Shown: positions 34,455-43,879 of the stretch, piece after piece
How positions within the stretch are numbered: position 1 is the stretch's first letter
Layout of the letters: every line of letters begins with the position of its first letter
Notes under the pieces: model-generated
The model's database searches: none
Seen by the model: the letters and a program-made list of their open reading frames with translations, nothing else
Told to the model about the DNA's origin: nothing
Assembly (NCBI RefSeq): GCF_001761385.1
Contig: NZ_CP017476.1
Coordinates: forward strand, 1,973,501 to 2,037,500
Origin: Hydrogenophaga crassostreae
GTDB taxonomy: Bacteria > Pseudomonadota > Gammaproteobacteria > Burkholderiales > Burkholderiaceae_C
Reading direction: 5' to 3'
Length of the DNA stretch: 64,000 nt
Position numbers and translations under genes: made by a program

Positions 34455-35672
34455 TCAGCGCATGTTCGCGTGGATCATGTCGCGCACGCGGGGGTAGATC
34501 TGCTGGTTCCAACGGCTTCCGCTGAACACGCCGTAATGACCGACCCCGGGTTGCACGTGGTGGTTTTTTCGATAGGGGCGCACGCTGCTGCACAGGTCTT
34601 GTGCGGCAACGGTTTGACCCACCGAGCAGATGTCGTCGCGCTCGCCTTCCACGGTCATAAGCGCGGTTCGGCGGATGGCCGCGGGGTTCACGGTGCGCCC
34701 TTGGTATTGCAAGACGCCGCGTGGCAGGTCGTAGGTTTGAAATACCTTCTCTACCGTCTCCAGATAGAACTCAGCGGGCAAGTCGTTGACGGCGAGGTAT
34801 TCCTCGTAAAAGTTCTGAATCGTCGCCGCTTCCTCGGTGCGGCCGTTCTCAAGGTGCTCGTAGATGTTGCGAAACGACTGTTTGTGGCGCTCCGGGTTCA
34901 TGCTCATGAACGCGCTGAGCTGCACGAAGCCGGGGTAGACACGGCGCGTGAAACCTTTGTGTGGAAACGGCACGCGGCTGATCAGGTTCTTCTCGAACCA
35001 TTCGATGGGCTTGCTGATGGCGAGCTCGTTGACCCCGGTGGGGTTGACGCGACAGTCCACCGGGCCGGCCATGAGCGTGAGACTGCTGGGCTGGGCCGGG
35101 TTGTCGTCTTCGGCCATGATGGCGGTGGCGGCCAGCGCGGCCACACAAGGCTGGCACACGGCAACCATGTGCACGCCCGGTCCGATGGCTTCGGCAAAAC
35201 GCACCATGTAGGTGATGTAGTCATCGAGACTGAAGCCGCCGTGGATCAGTGACACATCGCGGGCGTTGTGCCAGTCTGTGATGTACACATCGTGGTCTTG
35301 CAGCAGGGTGCGCGCGGTTTCGCGCAGCAATGTCGCGAAGTGGCCCGAGAGTGGCGCGACCAGCAAAACCGGCGGCTGGGTGGGCAGCGAGCGATCGTCT
35401 TTGCGGAAACGCAGCAAGCTGCCGAAGGGCAGGGTGAGCACGTTTTCTTCCACGATGGGCACTTCTCGGCCCTCCGAAACAACGCTCAGGATGTTGTAGG
35501 CCGGGCGGGAATGGGTCAGGCGCATGCGCGAGAACACGTCGCAGGCGGCGGTCACTTTGCGCAAAACCTGGTGCTCGCCTTTGTCATTCCACGGCGATTG
35601 GCTGACCTGTTGTGCCAGGAGCCGAAACGGCGACATCAGGTCGGACTGCAGTTGGTAAGCCTGATAAAGCAT
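34455..35672 (-). CDS. phaZ: Intracellular polyhydroxyalkanoate depolymerase
   Basis: 405 aa, family of Ralstonia PhaZ1, which mobilises PHB granules. MLYQAYQLQSDLMSPFRLLA is the typical N-terminus. The box AVCQPCVAALAA places Cys173 as nucleophile in the usual V-C-Q-P setting. Other landmarks are VYITDWHNARDV, and VGHYGVFSGSRW at the C-terminus with the catalytic His. No signal peptide, as expected for granule-associated enzymes. No PHA synthase gene lies in the window. Confidence 0.92.
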   Translation of the reverse strand: MLYQAYQLQSDLMSPFRLLAQQVSQSPWNDKGEHQVLRKVTAACDVFSRMRLTHSRPAYNILSVVSEGREVPIVEENVLTLPFGSLLRFRKDDRSLPTQPPVLLVAPLSGHFATLLRETARTLLQDHDVYITDWHNARDVSLIHGGFSLDDYITYMVRFAEAIGPGVHMVAVCQPCVAALAATAIMAEDDNPAQPSSLTLMAGPVDCRVNPTGVNELAISKPIEWFEKNLISRVPFPHKGFTRRVYPGFVQLSAFMSMNPERHKQSFRNIYEHLENGRTEEAATIQNFYEEYLAVNDLPAEFYLETVEKVFQTYDLPRGVLQYQGRTVNPAAIRRTALMTVEGERDDICSVGQTVAAQDLCSSVRPYRKNHHVQPGVGHYGVFSGSRWNQQIYPRVRDMIHANMR

Positions 35673-35806
35673 GGTTGTCTCCGTTGTTCAGTGCCCATGG
35701 TGCTCGCAAGGAACAGGCCAAGCCCGGATGCACCGACTTCGTGCAAATGTCCTCAAAATGGGTGGCACGAGGCTTGCTGCGTAGCCGCGATCACAAGGAG
35801 ATATTG

Positions 35807-36463
35807 ATGGCCACAGCGGTATTGACGATCAGCAGCAAAAACTATGGCGCATGGGCTTTGCGAGGCTGGTTGATGGCGCGCCTGGCCAAGCTGGCGTTCG
35901 AGGAGCACATCATCTCGCCCGACGATCCCTCCATGAAAGCCGAGATGCTGTTGCTCTCGGCCTCCATGCGCGTTCCTTCGCTGGATCACGATGGCGTGCA
36001 GGTCTGGGACACGCTGGCCATCGGCGAATACCTCAACGAAATCAAACCCAAAGCCGGGCTGCTGCCGGCGGACCGCATCGCGCGGGCACATTGCCGGGCC
36101 ATTTGCGGAGAGATGCACTCCGGATTTTCTTCGCTGCGGGCTTCGCTGCCCATGAACATCAAGGCGCACTTTCCGGGGTTCAAGGTCTGGTCGCGCGCCC
36201 AAGTGGACATCGAACGCATCGAAGCCATCTGGGGCGAATGCCTGGCCAGCTATGGCGGGCCGTTCTTGTTTGGTACCACGCCGTGCATGGCCGACGCGAT
36301 GTTTGCCCCGGTGGTGACACGCTTCATCACCTACGACGTACCCTTGGATCCAGCCTGCGTGGCGTATTGTGAGGTGATCATGGCTTTGCCTGCCATGCAG
36401 GAGTGGGTGGCAGGCGCCGAAGCCGAGCCTGACGCGATAAACGAACTCGAAGCCGAATTCTGA
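35807..36463 (+). CDS. Glutathione S-transferase family protein
   Basis: 218 aa from ATG 35807 with AAGGAG seven bases upstream. Opening TISSKNYGAWALRGWLMARL resembles the zeta-like or maleylacetoacetate-isomerase-like bacterial GSTs with the Ser/Cys-containing active-site loop. SMRVPSLDHDGVQVWDTLAIGEYL is the cis-Pro and glutathione-binding part. The C-terminal helical domain contains PCMADAMFAPVVTRF as the N-cap. Substrate unknown. Divergent from phaZ. Confidence 0.88.
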   Translation: MATAVLTISSKNYGAWALRGWLMARLAKLAFEEHIISPDDPSMKAEMLLLSASMRVPSLDHDGVQVWDTLAIGEYLNEIKPKAGLLPADRIARAHCRAICGEMHSGFSSLRASLPMNIKAHFPGFKVWSRAQVDIERIEAIWGECLASYGGPFLFGTTPCMADAMFAPVVTRFITYDVPLDPACVAYCEVIMALPAMQEWVAGAEAEPDAINELEAEF

Positions 36464-36605
36464 ACGGCCCTTTTTCGGGGTGTTTGCAGGGTTTTCTTGA
36501 TAAAAACGGATGGCGTGGCCATGTCGGATGCACCCCCCTTGGCTTCATCTGAACCCCCGCGCCAACCAGGTGGTCGGCACGGGGTTACGGTGTTATATCG
36601 CCTTC

Positions 36606-37031
36606 TTATTTCCAGGGCGTTGGCTCGGGAACAACACAGGCGGGGGCTTCAACGTCGACGGTCTTGAAGTCGGCCGGTGAGACGATTTCGAGGTACTCCA
36701 TGTCGGGCGAATAGTCGAAGAGAAAGTGGCGAATGCCTGGGCGCTGCTGGACAACATCGCCGGCCTCGACCAAGGTGACCTGGTCTTCGTACATGAACTT
36801 GGCCCACCCTTTGGTCATGATCACAATCTGAAAATCGGCTTCGTGGCGGTGCCAGCCGGTGCCGCTGTCTGGTGGAGAGTTGGCTTTGACCAGATGGGCA
36901 ATGACCTTGCCATGGGTGGCTTCAGCGATTCCCAGGTCACGGTAGAGGAAAAAATCGCGCAAACCACCGGGTTTGAAGGCGGTGTCCGCGGGTTTCACGA
37001 GGGAAAAATCGGTGGGGGCGAATTCCGACAT
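36606..37031 (-). CDS. Cupin-domain protein
   Basis: 141 aa from ATG 37031 (MSEFAPTDF). Single cupin: GTGWHRHEADFQIVIMTKGW is motif 1 with the H-x-H-x(3)-... metal-ligand pattern, and GDVVQQRPGIRHFLFDYS is motif 2 with its His. The middle strand FMYEDQVTLVEAGD agrees. Probably a metal-binding dioxygenase, isomerase or sensor; no partner gene shows the role. The longer frame to 37130 lacks support. Confidence 0.85.
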   Translation of the reverse strand: MSEFAPTDFSLVKPADTAFKPGGLRDFFLYRDLGIAEATHGKVIAHLVKANSPPDSGTGWHRHEADFQIVIMTKGWAKFMYEDQVTLVEAGDVVQQRPGIRHFLFDYSPDMEYLEIVSPADFKTVDVEAPACVVPEPTPWK

Positions 37032-37288
37032 AAGGCACTCCTGTGGGCAGTTACAGCACATTGCTGCAATGCAGCATAAGACAAAACGCACCAGTGCGCT
37101 ATCTTTTTGAGCACGTTGAAGGGCTGCCAATCGCGTGTAGCGAACACAGAGTCCAGAGAAGCGGGGGAGGGGCGCTGTGCCCCTGCTTCTGGTGCTTCTG
37201 TTGTGGGCGTTTGCCAGGCGCGCTGTTCACGCACCGGGCAAAAAGCGACTCGCTGGCAAAGAGGGGTGTCTCGGAGACACCTGACGAA

Positions 37289-38437
37289 TCAACCGATGAA
37301 ACGACCGTTTCGGGACAGGACGCCCAGGTTCACATAGTTGGAACCGACGTGGGTCGAAGGGGACGAAAAGTCCACCCGGAATCCGCCGAGATCCAGGTTG
37401 CGGATGTCTCCAATGGCGTCGCGGATCTTGCTTCGGCTGGGGTTGGCGCCCGCTTTGGTCAGGGCTTCGATCATCAGTTGCGCATTGACATAACCTTCCA
37501 GGCTGCCGGGATCGAATTCGGTCTGATCCAGCGCCCGCATGGCTTTTTGGTAGCGGCGAACGATGACGTGTTTGGCAGACATCGCGTCGGGCAAGATCAT
37601 CGTGAGGGCAATCCCGGAAGCGGTATCACCCAGTTGTGTGATGCTTGCCGCGGTGTATGTGACGCTCAAACCTGCGATGGGCAGTCCTGGCGATACCTTG
37701 CGGGCCGCGGCGGTCAGAACGCCCGACACGTTACCCGCCGTGAAGAGCAGCAGGGCCGATGGTTTGGAGGCCAGAATTTCGCTCACTGCGCTGTCAACGT
37801 TCTTGCCATCGGTGGCCACAGCCACCTGGGCCAATGCCTTGATGCCTTTTTCGGACAGAGCGTCCAGGCTGACCTGCAGCAGTTCTTTGCCGAAGCCGTT
37901 GTCCAGGTAGGCAATGGTCAGATCGCGCAGGTTCATGGACACCAGGTTGTCGACCAGGCGCTTGACTTCGTCGGTGTAGCTCGCCCGCACGTGAAAGACG
38001 TTCTTGATGGAGGGCTTGCGCAGGCTGGCCGCTCCGGTCAGTGGCCCCAGGTGCACGATGTCACTGGCTTCGATCAATGGCGTGAAGGCGGTGTTGTTGG
38101 GGGTTCCCATACAACCCATGAGTGCCATCACCTTGCTGTTGGACAGCAACTGTTTGACGTTGTCGACGCTGCTTTCCGCTTTGTAGGCGTCATCGATCAG
38201 GGAATAAAACAGCGGTCGACCATTGATGCCACCCTTCTCGTTGACTTCGGCAAAGGCGGCATTCACGCCGCGCTGAATGCCTTTCCCAAGGTCTCCCAGC
38301 GGGCCGGTCAGGGCCGCCGAACACCCGATGATCAAGGCATTGCCTGGAGGGGTGGTGGGTGCTTGGGCGAAGCTTGTTCCGAAAGCGGTGGGAAGGGTCA
38401 GCGCAGTCGCGCTTGCAAGAAAGTGTCGGCGTTGCAT
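37289..38437 (-). CDS. ABC transporter substrate-binding protein (LivJ-like)
   Basis: 382 aa, periplasmic. MQRRHFLASATALTLPTAF has the paired Arg of a Tat-like signal, with cleavage near SFAQA. The rest is a type-I periplasmic binding fold: GPLGDLGKGIQRGVNAAFAEVNEKGGING, GCMGTPNNTAF and YLDNGFGKELLQ. This is the branched-chain amino acid or aromatic-ligand family. No permease or ATPase is adjacent, so it is an orphan that must use another system or act as a sensor partner. Confidence 0.85.
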   Translation of the reverse strand: MQRRHFLASATALTLPTAFGTSFAQAPTTPPGNALIIGCSAALTGPLGDLGKGIQRGVNAAFAEVNEKGGINGRPLFYSLIDDAYKAESSVDNVKQLLSNSKVMALMGCMGTPNNTAFTPLIEASDIVHLGPLTGAASLRKPSIKNVFHVRASYTDEVKRLVDNLVSMNLRDLTIAYLDNGFGKELLQVSLDALSEKGIKALAQVAVATDGKNVDSAVSEILASKPSALLLFTAGNVSGVLTAAARKVSPGLPIAGLSVTYTAASITQLGDTASGIALTMILPDAMSAKHVIVRRYQKAMRALDQTEFDPGSLEGYVNAQLMIEALTKAGANPSRSKIRDAIGDIRNLDLGGFRVDFSSPSTHVGSNYVNLGVLSRNGRFIG

Positions 38438-38679
38438 AGGAAAGTCGTTGGGCCAGTGAAGTCGTAGGGCCTGCGCTGCAGGGCGTTTGCTCTCGCAGGC
38501 GGAAGATCCGCAGGGGCATGGGGTGCATGCTCAAGGGTTGAAAAATTCTGACTGCAAACTGACATTCTCCCTCGTTCCCGGCGCAAGAGCTGCCCCCAAT
38601 GACGTGACCGGCTGCTCTGGCGCGACATGCGGCAAAGGTTTGCTTGCGCACAAGGCGCCTCTGGGATAATCCGAACGAT

Positions 38680-39780
38680 ATGAGCGGCAACACCTTCGGC
38701 ACCCTATTTGCAGTCACCAACTTCGGTGAATCCCACGGCCCGGCCATTGGCTGCGTGATCGACGGCTGCCCGCCCGGCATGGCCCTGAGCGAGGCCGACA
38801 TCCAGGCCGACCTCGATCGCCGCCGCCCCGGCACCAGCAAGTTCGTCACCCAGCGCAATGAGCCCGATGCGGTGGAAATCCTGTCGGGCGTTTACGAAGG
38901 CAAGACCACCGGTACGCCGATTGCCCTGCTGATCCGCAACACCGACCAGCGCAGCAAGGACTACGGCAACATCCTGCAGACCTTCCGCCCGGGCCATGCC
39001 GACTACACCTACTGGCAAAAATTCGGCATCCGCGACCCGCGTGGCGGTGGCCGTTCTTCGGCCCGCTTGACCGCGCCCACCGTGGCCGCCGGCGCCGTGG
39101 CCAAGAAGTGGTTGAAGGCGAAATTCGGCACCACGTTTCACGCCTGCATGGCGCAGATCGGCGATGTGGTGATTCCCTTCGAGAGCTGGGAACATGTGCC
39201 CAACAACCCGTTTTTCGCGCCGGTGGCCGATGTGTCGGCGCTGGAAACGTTCATGAACGAGCTGCGCAAAAGCGGCGATTCTTGCGGCGCGCGCCTGCGC
39301 GTGGTCGCCCAAAACATGCCGGTGGGCCTGGGCCAGCCGCTCTACGACAAGCTCGATGCCGATATCGCCTACGCCATGATGGGCCTGAACGCCGTCAAGG
39401 GCGTGGAGATCGGCGCCGGTTTCGCCAGCGTGAGCGACAGGGGCAGTACCCATGGCGATTCGTTGACGCCTGGCGGCTTCCAGGGCAACAAATCGGGCGG
39501 CGTGCTCGGCGGTATCAGCACCGGGCAAGACCTGGATGTGTCTATCGCCATCAAGCCCACCAGCTCCATCCTGATCCCGCGCGACTCGATCGACGTGAGT
39601 GGAGCGCCCACCGAAGTCATCACCAAAGGCCGCCACGACCCCTGCGTGGGCATTCGGGCCGCACCCATCATGGAAGCGCTGCTGGCGCTGGTGGTGATGG
39701 ACCACGCACTGCTGCACCGCGCGCAATGTGGTGATGTGCACGTGGACACACCCGATATCGCTGCGGCCAACCGCGCCTGA
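38680..39780 (+). CDS. aroC: Chorismate synthase
   Basis: Last step of the shikimate pathway, 5-enolpyruvylshikimate-3-phosphate to chorismate, with reduced FMN. 366 aa from ATG 38680. GESHGPAIGCVIDGCPPGM, RRRPGTSKF, RDPRGGGRSSARLTAP and GGISTGQDL are the family signatures. Full length. A longer frame to 38644 has no ribosome site. 27 bases before thrC, so likely co-transcribed. Confidence 0.97.
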   Translation: MSGNTFGTLFAVTNFGESHGPAIGCVIDGCPPGMALSEADIQADLDRRRPGTSKFVTQRNEPDAVEILSGVYEGKTTGTPIALLIRNTDQRSKDYGNILQTFRPGHADYTYWQKFGIRDPRGGGRSSARLTAPTVAAGAVAKKWLKAKFGTTFHACMAQIGDVVIPFESWEHVPNNPFFAPVADVSALETFMNELRKSGDSCGARLRVVAQNMPVGLGQPLYDKLDADIAYAMMGLNAVKGVEIGAGFASVSDRGSTHGDSLTPGGFQGNKSGGVLGGISTGQDLDVSIAIKPTSSILIPRDSIDVSGAPTEVITKGRHDPCVGIRAAPIMEALLALVVMDHALLHRAQCGDVHVDTPDIAAANRA

Positions 39781-39807
39781 TTTTTACTTTTTTGACGATC
39801 TTTCCTC

Positions 39808-41244
39808 ATGCAATACCTCAGCACCCGCGGCCATCCCGATCGCAAGCGCTTTTGTGAAATCCTGCTGGAGGGCCTGGCCCCCGATGGCGGTTTGTATCTG
39901 CCCGAAAGCTACCCGCAGGTGGATGCGGCCATGCTGGCCCAATGGCGCGCCGTGTTCAACGAAGGCAAACCGGGCGGTTATGCCGCGCTGGCGTTTGAGG
40001 TTTTGTCGCTCTACATCGACGACATTCCCGCCGCCGATTTGAAAGCCCTGTGCGACAAAACCTACACCGAGGCGGTGTACGGCAACGCCGCCATCGTGCC
40101 GCTCAAGCAGCTCGACGACGGCTTCTATCTGGAGGCTTTGTCCAACGGCCCCACGCTGGCGTTCAAAGACATGGCCATGCAGTTGCTGGGCAACCTGTTT
40201 GAATACGAGCTGGGCCGGCGCGGCGAAGAACTCAACATCCTGGGCGCCACCAGTGGCGACACCGGCAGCGCGGCCGAATACGCCATGCGCGGCAAAAAGG
40301 GCGTGCGCGTTTTCATGCTCAGCCCCCATGGCCGCATGAGCCCGTTTCAGCAGGCCCAAATGTTCAGCCTGATGGACGAGAACATCCACAACATCGCCAT
40401 CGAAGGCGTGTTCGACGACTGTCAGGACATCGTGAAGAACGTGTCCAACGATCTGGCATTCAAGCGCAGCCACAAGATTGGCACCGTGAACTCGATCAAC
40501 TGGGCCCGTTTGCTGGCTCAGGTTGTTTACTACTTTGCAGGCTACTTCCAGGCGACGGCCAAGGATTCGCAGAAGGTGAGCTTCACCGTGCCCAGCGGCA
40601 ATTTCGGCAACGTCTGCGCGGGCCATGTGGCGCGCCAGATGGGCCTGCCGATCGAGCAACTGGTGGTCGCGACGAATGAAAACGATGTGCTCGATGAGTT
40701 CTTTCGCACCGGCGTTTACCGTGTGCGCGCCAGTGCCGATACGCATGAAACCTCCAGCCCTTCGATGGACATCTCCAAGGCCAGCAACTTCGAGCGCTTC
40801 GTGTTCGACCTGCTGGGCCGCGACGGCGCGCGTGTGAAAGCGCTGTTCGGCGAAGCGCTGAGCAAAGCAGGGCGTTTTGACCTGGGCAGCGACCCGGCCT
40901 TCGCCGACGCCGCAGCGCGCTACGGCTTCATCAGCGGCAAGAGCACCCACGCCGACCGCCTGGCTACCATCAAGGCCACCGATGCAGAGCATGGTGTGGT
41001 GATCGACACCCACACGGCCGATGGCGTCAAGGTGGCGCGCGAGGTCTGGAACCGCAAGCTGCCCATGATCGTGCTCGAGACCGCGCTGCCGATCAAGTTC
41101 GCCGAAACCATCGTCGAGGCGCTGGGCCGGGAACCCGATCGCCCTGCGAAGTTTGACGGCATCGAGGCCTTGCCCAAGCGGGTCAAGGTGATGCCGGCAG
41201 ACACCGCCCTGGTGCAACGCTACGTGACCGAACACTGCGCCTGA
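39808..41244 (+). CDS. thrC: Threonine synthase
   Basis: 478 aa, the longer beta/gamma-proteobacterial class. Converts O-phosphohomoserine to threonine with PLP. MQYLSTRGHPDRKRFCEILLEGLAPDGGLYLPE is the typical N-terminus, given here in part. NGPTLAFKDMAMQ holds PLP-Lys120, and GATSGDTGSAAEYAMRGKKG the phosphate site. The usual hom (homoserine dehydrogenase) partner would be upstream, but aroC stands there instead. Confidence 0.96.
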   Translation: MQYLSTRGHPDRKRFCEILLEGLAPDGGLYLPESYPQVDAAMLAQWRAVFNEGKPGGYAALAFEVLSLYIDDIPAADLKALCDKTYTEAVYGNAAIVPLKQLDDGFYLEALSNGPTLAFKDMAMQLLGNLFEYELGRRGEELNILGATSGDTGSAAEYAMRGKKGVRVFMLSPHGRMSPFQQAQMFSLMDENIHNIAIEGVFDDCQDIVKNVSNDLAFKRSHKIGTVNSINWARLLAQVVYYFAGYFQATAKDSQKVSFTVPSGNFGNVCAGHVARQMGLPIEQLVVATNENDVLDEFFRTGVYRVRASADTHETSSPSMDISKASNFERFVFDLLGRDGARVKALFGEALSKAGRFDLGSDPAFADAAARYGFISGKSTHADRLATIKATDAEHGVVIDTHTADGVKVAREVWNRKLPMIVLETALPIKFAETIVEALGREPDRPAKFDGIEALPKRVKVMPADTALVQRYVTEHCA

Positions 41245-41263
41245 GCGCAACCAGAAGGCCTGT

Positions 41264-41800
41264 ATGAAAGTGGTGTGTTTTGCGGGCCGTTCGGGTGTGG
41301 GGAAAACCACCCTGGTTGAGCAGCTGATTCCGGCGCTGAAACAGCTTGGCCTGCGCGTTTCGGTGGTGAAGCATGCCCACCACGCGCTGGAAATCGACCA
41401 CCCCGGCAAAGACACCTACCGCCACAGAGCCGCAGGCGCGTTCGAGGTGGTGGCGGCCTCGCCGCAGCGCCTGGTCTTGATGCGCGAGTTTGAGCAGGAA
41501 GCCAAGGTCTCCGTGCACCAGATGATTGCCGAGCTCTACGAGGGCGTGGACTGGGTGCTGGTCGAGGGCTTTCGGCACAGCGATTTGCTCAAGATTGAAG
41601 TGGTTCGCGATGCAGAGGCAACGGCCGTTCAATACCCCGATGACCCGTTTGTGGCCGCCATCGCCAGCGATGATGCGACCCGGCTGCCAGTGCCGACCCA
41701 GCGCGATGTGCTGCCATTGAACGATGCCGCTGCTGTGGCGCAGTGGTTGGTCGACAATGGGGATCGTTTTGATTACGACCCCGATCTGTACACCGATTGA
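41264..41800 (+). CDS. mobB: Molybdopterin-guanine dinucleotide synthesis protein B
   Basis: 178 aa P-loop GTPase. Walker A FAGRSGVGKTTL at 6-17, then LRVSVVKHAHHALEIDHPGKDTYRHRAAGA, the recognition loop, and VLVEGFRHSD. It aids MobA in attaching GMP to molybdopterin. Followed at once by moeA, moaD and moaE, making a four-gene molybdenum cofactor operon. Confidence 0.93.
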   Translation: MKVVCFAGRSGVGKTTLVEQLIPALKQLGLRVSVVKHAHHALEIDHPGKDTYRHRAAGAFEVVAASPQRLVLMREFEQEAKVSVHQMIAELYEGVDWVLVEGFRHSDLLKIEVVRDAEATAVQYPDDPFVAAIASDDATRLPVPTQRDVLPLNDAAAVAQWLVDNGDRFDYDPDLYTD

Positions 41801-41838
41801 CCCCTGTGCCGGGTCATGGCTTTCCTGAATACCGTTTC

Positions 41839-43134
41839 ATGACTTCACCTGCTTCCCCTTCGACGCCTGCGCCCGTTCGCCGCCCTCTGATGCCGCTTGA
41901 CGAGGCGCGCGCCACCTTGCTGTCGCATGCGTTGCCGGATGCGGCGGCCGAGTCGATTCCCACTTTCGAGGCCGATGGGCGGGTGCTGGCCGAAAACCTG
42001 GTGTCGGCCTTGCAGGTGCCGCCGCAAGACAACTCTTCGATGGACGGCTATGCCGTGCGCGTGGCCGATGTGAAAGAGGCCAGGGTGGTTCTGCCCGTTT
42101 CGCAGCGCATCGCGGCGGGCCATGCGGCCGGGCCTTTGCGCCCTGGCACCTGCGCGCGCATCTTCACTGGCGCAACCATGCCCGAGGGCGCAGACGCGGT
42201 GGTGATGCAGGAAGACACGCGCGATGTAGGCGGCGACATGCATGCGGTGCACGTCGATGCTGTTCCCGTTCTCGGTCAGTGGGTGCGCCGCAGTGGAGAA
42301 GACGTGACCCGTGGCGCCACGGTGCTGGCTCGCGGGCAACGTTTGTCGCCTGCCGGGCTGGGGCTGGCTGCCAGCCTGGGGTTGGCAAAACTTTCGGTGT
42401 TTGCGCGTCCCAAGGTGGCTCTGTTTTCGACTGGCGACGAATTGGTGATGCCTGGCGATGTGGCCCCGGCCGACATGAAGCCCGGCGCCATCTACAACTC
42501 CAACCGGTTTTTCCTGCGCGCGATGTTGCAGCGCCTGGGCTGTGAAGTGAGCGATCTGGGCATCGTGCCCGACAGCCGCGAGAAAACCCTGGCCGCATTG
42601 AAATCGGCCGCCGATCACCATGATCTGATCTTGACCAGCGGTGGCGTCTCGGTCGGTGAAGAAGACCACGTCAAACCCGCCGTTCAGCAATTGGGCAGCC
42701 TCGACCTGTGGCAAATCGCGATGAAGCCGGGCAAGCCGTTTGCCTACGGCACCGTTCGGCGCGATGCGGGCGCGGGCGATGCTGCGAGCAGCGCCTGCCA
42801 TTTCATTGGCTTGCCGGGCAACCCGGTGTCGAGCTTCGTGACCTTTGTGTTGCTGGTGCGCCCGTTCCTGCTCAAGCTGCAAGGCGCTGAAGCGGCCATG
42901 CCCCAGCCGGTGATGTTGCCGGCCCATTTTGTGGTGCCGCGCGCCGACAAGCGCCGCGAGTTTCTGCGCGTGCGCCGCAACGCCAATGGCGGGCTCGATC
43001 TGTTTCCCAACCAGAGTTCGGGTGTGTTGACCTCTGCCGTGTGGGGCGATGGCCTGGTGGACAACCCGGCCGGGCGAACCATCGCCCATGGCGATTTGCT
43101 GCCTTTCATTTCTTTTTCGGAGCTGTTGGCATGA
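41839..43134 (+). CDS. moeA: Molybdopterin molybdenumtransferase MoeA
   Basis: 431 aa from ATG 41839 (MTSPASPS); the TTG at 41797 overlapping the mobB stop is an unlikely alternative. PQDNSSMDGYAVRVAD, RIFTGATMPEGADAVVMQED, STGDELVMPG, TSGGVSVGEEDHVK and GLPGNPVSSFVTF are the MoeA signatures across its four domains. It inserts molybdate into adenylylated molybdopterin. The stop overlaps the moaD start by four bases (ATGA). Confidence 0.96.
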   Translation: MTSPASPSTPAPVRRPLMPLDEARATLLSHALPDAAAESIPTFEADGRVLAENLVSALQVPPQDNSSMDGYAVRVADVKEARVVLPVSQRIAAGHAAGPLRPGTCARIFTGATMPEGADAVVMQEDTRDVGGDMHAVHVDAVPVLGQWVRRSGEDVTRGATVLARGQRLSPAGLGLAASLGLAKLSVFARPKVALFSTGDELVMPGDVAPADMKPGAIYNSNRFFLRAMLQRLGCEVSDLGIVPDSREKTLAALKSAADHHDLILTSGGVSVGEEDHVKPAVQQLGSLDLWQIAMKPGKPFAYGTVRRDAGAGDAASSACHFIGLPGNPVSSFVTFVLLVRPFLLKLQGAEAAMPQPVMLPAHFVVPRADKRREFLRVRRNANGGLDLFPNQSSGVLTSAVWGDGLVDNPAGRTIAHGDLLPFISFSELLA

Positions 43135-43382
43135 AAGTGAACCTGCGTTACTTCGCATCGCTGCGCGAAACCGTTGGCGTGGGCAGCGAAACGGTGGACA
43201 CCAACGCCGCGACCTTGGGTGCTTTGCGCGATGAGTTGATCGCCCGAGGTGGCGCCCATGCCGAAGCCCTGGGCCGCGACCGCGTGGTGCGCGCGGCCTT
43301 GAACCAGACCATGAGCGATGAAAGCGCTCCGTTGAGTGAAGGCGCCGAGGTTGGTTTCTTCCCGCCCGTCACCGGAGGCTGA
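43131..43382 (+). CDS. moaD: Molybdopterin synthase sulfur-carrier subunit MoaD
   Basis: 83 aa ubiquitin-like protein from ATG 43131. It begins MKVNLRYFASLRETVG and ends FFPPVTGG, with the Gly-Gly tail that carries the thiocarboxylate. It donates sulfur to precursor Z together with MoaE, encoded two bases downstream. Confidence 0.95.
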   Translation: MKVNLRYFASLRETVGVGSETVDTNAATLGALRDELIARGGAHAEALGRDRVVRAALNQTMSDESAPLSEGAEVGFFPPVTGG

Positions 43383-43384
43383 AC

Positions 43385-43858
43385 ATGAACAACCGCGTCA
43401 GTATTCAAACCGAAGATTTTGATGTGGCGGTCGAAACGGCTGCTTTGCGCCTGGTCGATGCGCGGGTAGGCGCAGTGTGTTCATTCCTCGGTACGGTGCG
43501 TGATCGCAACGAAGGCGATGAGGTCAGCACCATGGAGCTGGAACACTACCCCGGCATGACCGAAAAAAGCATCGAAGCCATGATCGACGAAGCCATGGCG
43601 CGCTTCGACATCTTTGCCGCCCGCGTGATTCACCGCGTGGGCCTGCTGCAGCCCATGGACCAGATCGTGTTCGTGGCCGTGACCTCGGCGCACCGGGGCG
43701 AGAGCTTCCAGGCCTGCGAGTTCCTGATGGACTACCTCAAGACCCAGGCGCCGTTCTGGAAGAAGGAAGAGACACCGAATGGCGCCCGATGGGTGGACGC
43801 CCGCGTGAGCGACGACGCGGCCCTGGCCAAATGGGGCATCAAGGCGGCCAACGCCTGA
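43385..43858 (+). CDS. moaE: Molybdopterin synthase catalytic subunit MoaE
   Basis: 157 aa. VCSFLGTVRDRNEGDEV, LELEHYPGMTEKSIE, IHRVGLLQPMD, VAVTSAHRGESFQACEFLMDYLK and PFWKKEE are conserved, the last providing catalytic lysines. Forms the heterotetramer with MoaD to dithiolate precursor Z. Last gene of the mob/moe/moa set. Confidence 0.96.
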   Translation: MNNRVSIQTEDFDVAVETAALRLVDARVGAVCSFLGTVRDRNEGDEVSTMELEHYPGMTEKSIEAMIDEAMARFDIFAARVIHRVGLLQPMDQIVFVAVTSAHRGESFQACEFLMDYLKTQAPFWKKEETPNGARWVDARVSDDAALAKWGIKAANA

Positions 43859-43879
43859 GCCCGGTCAGCGCACAACGCC

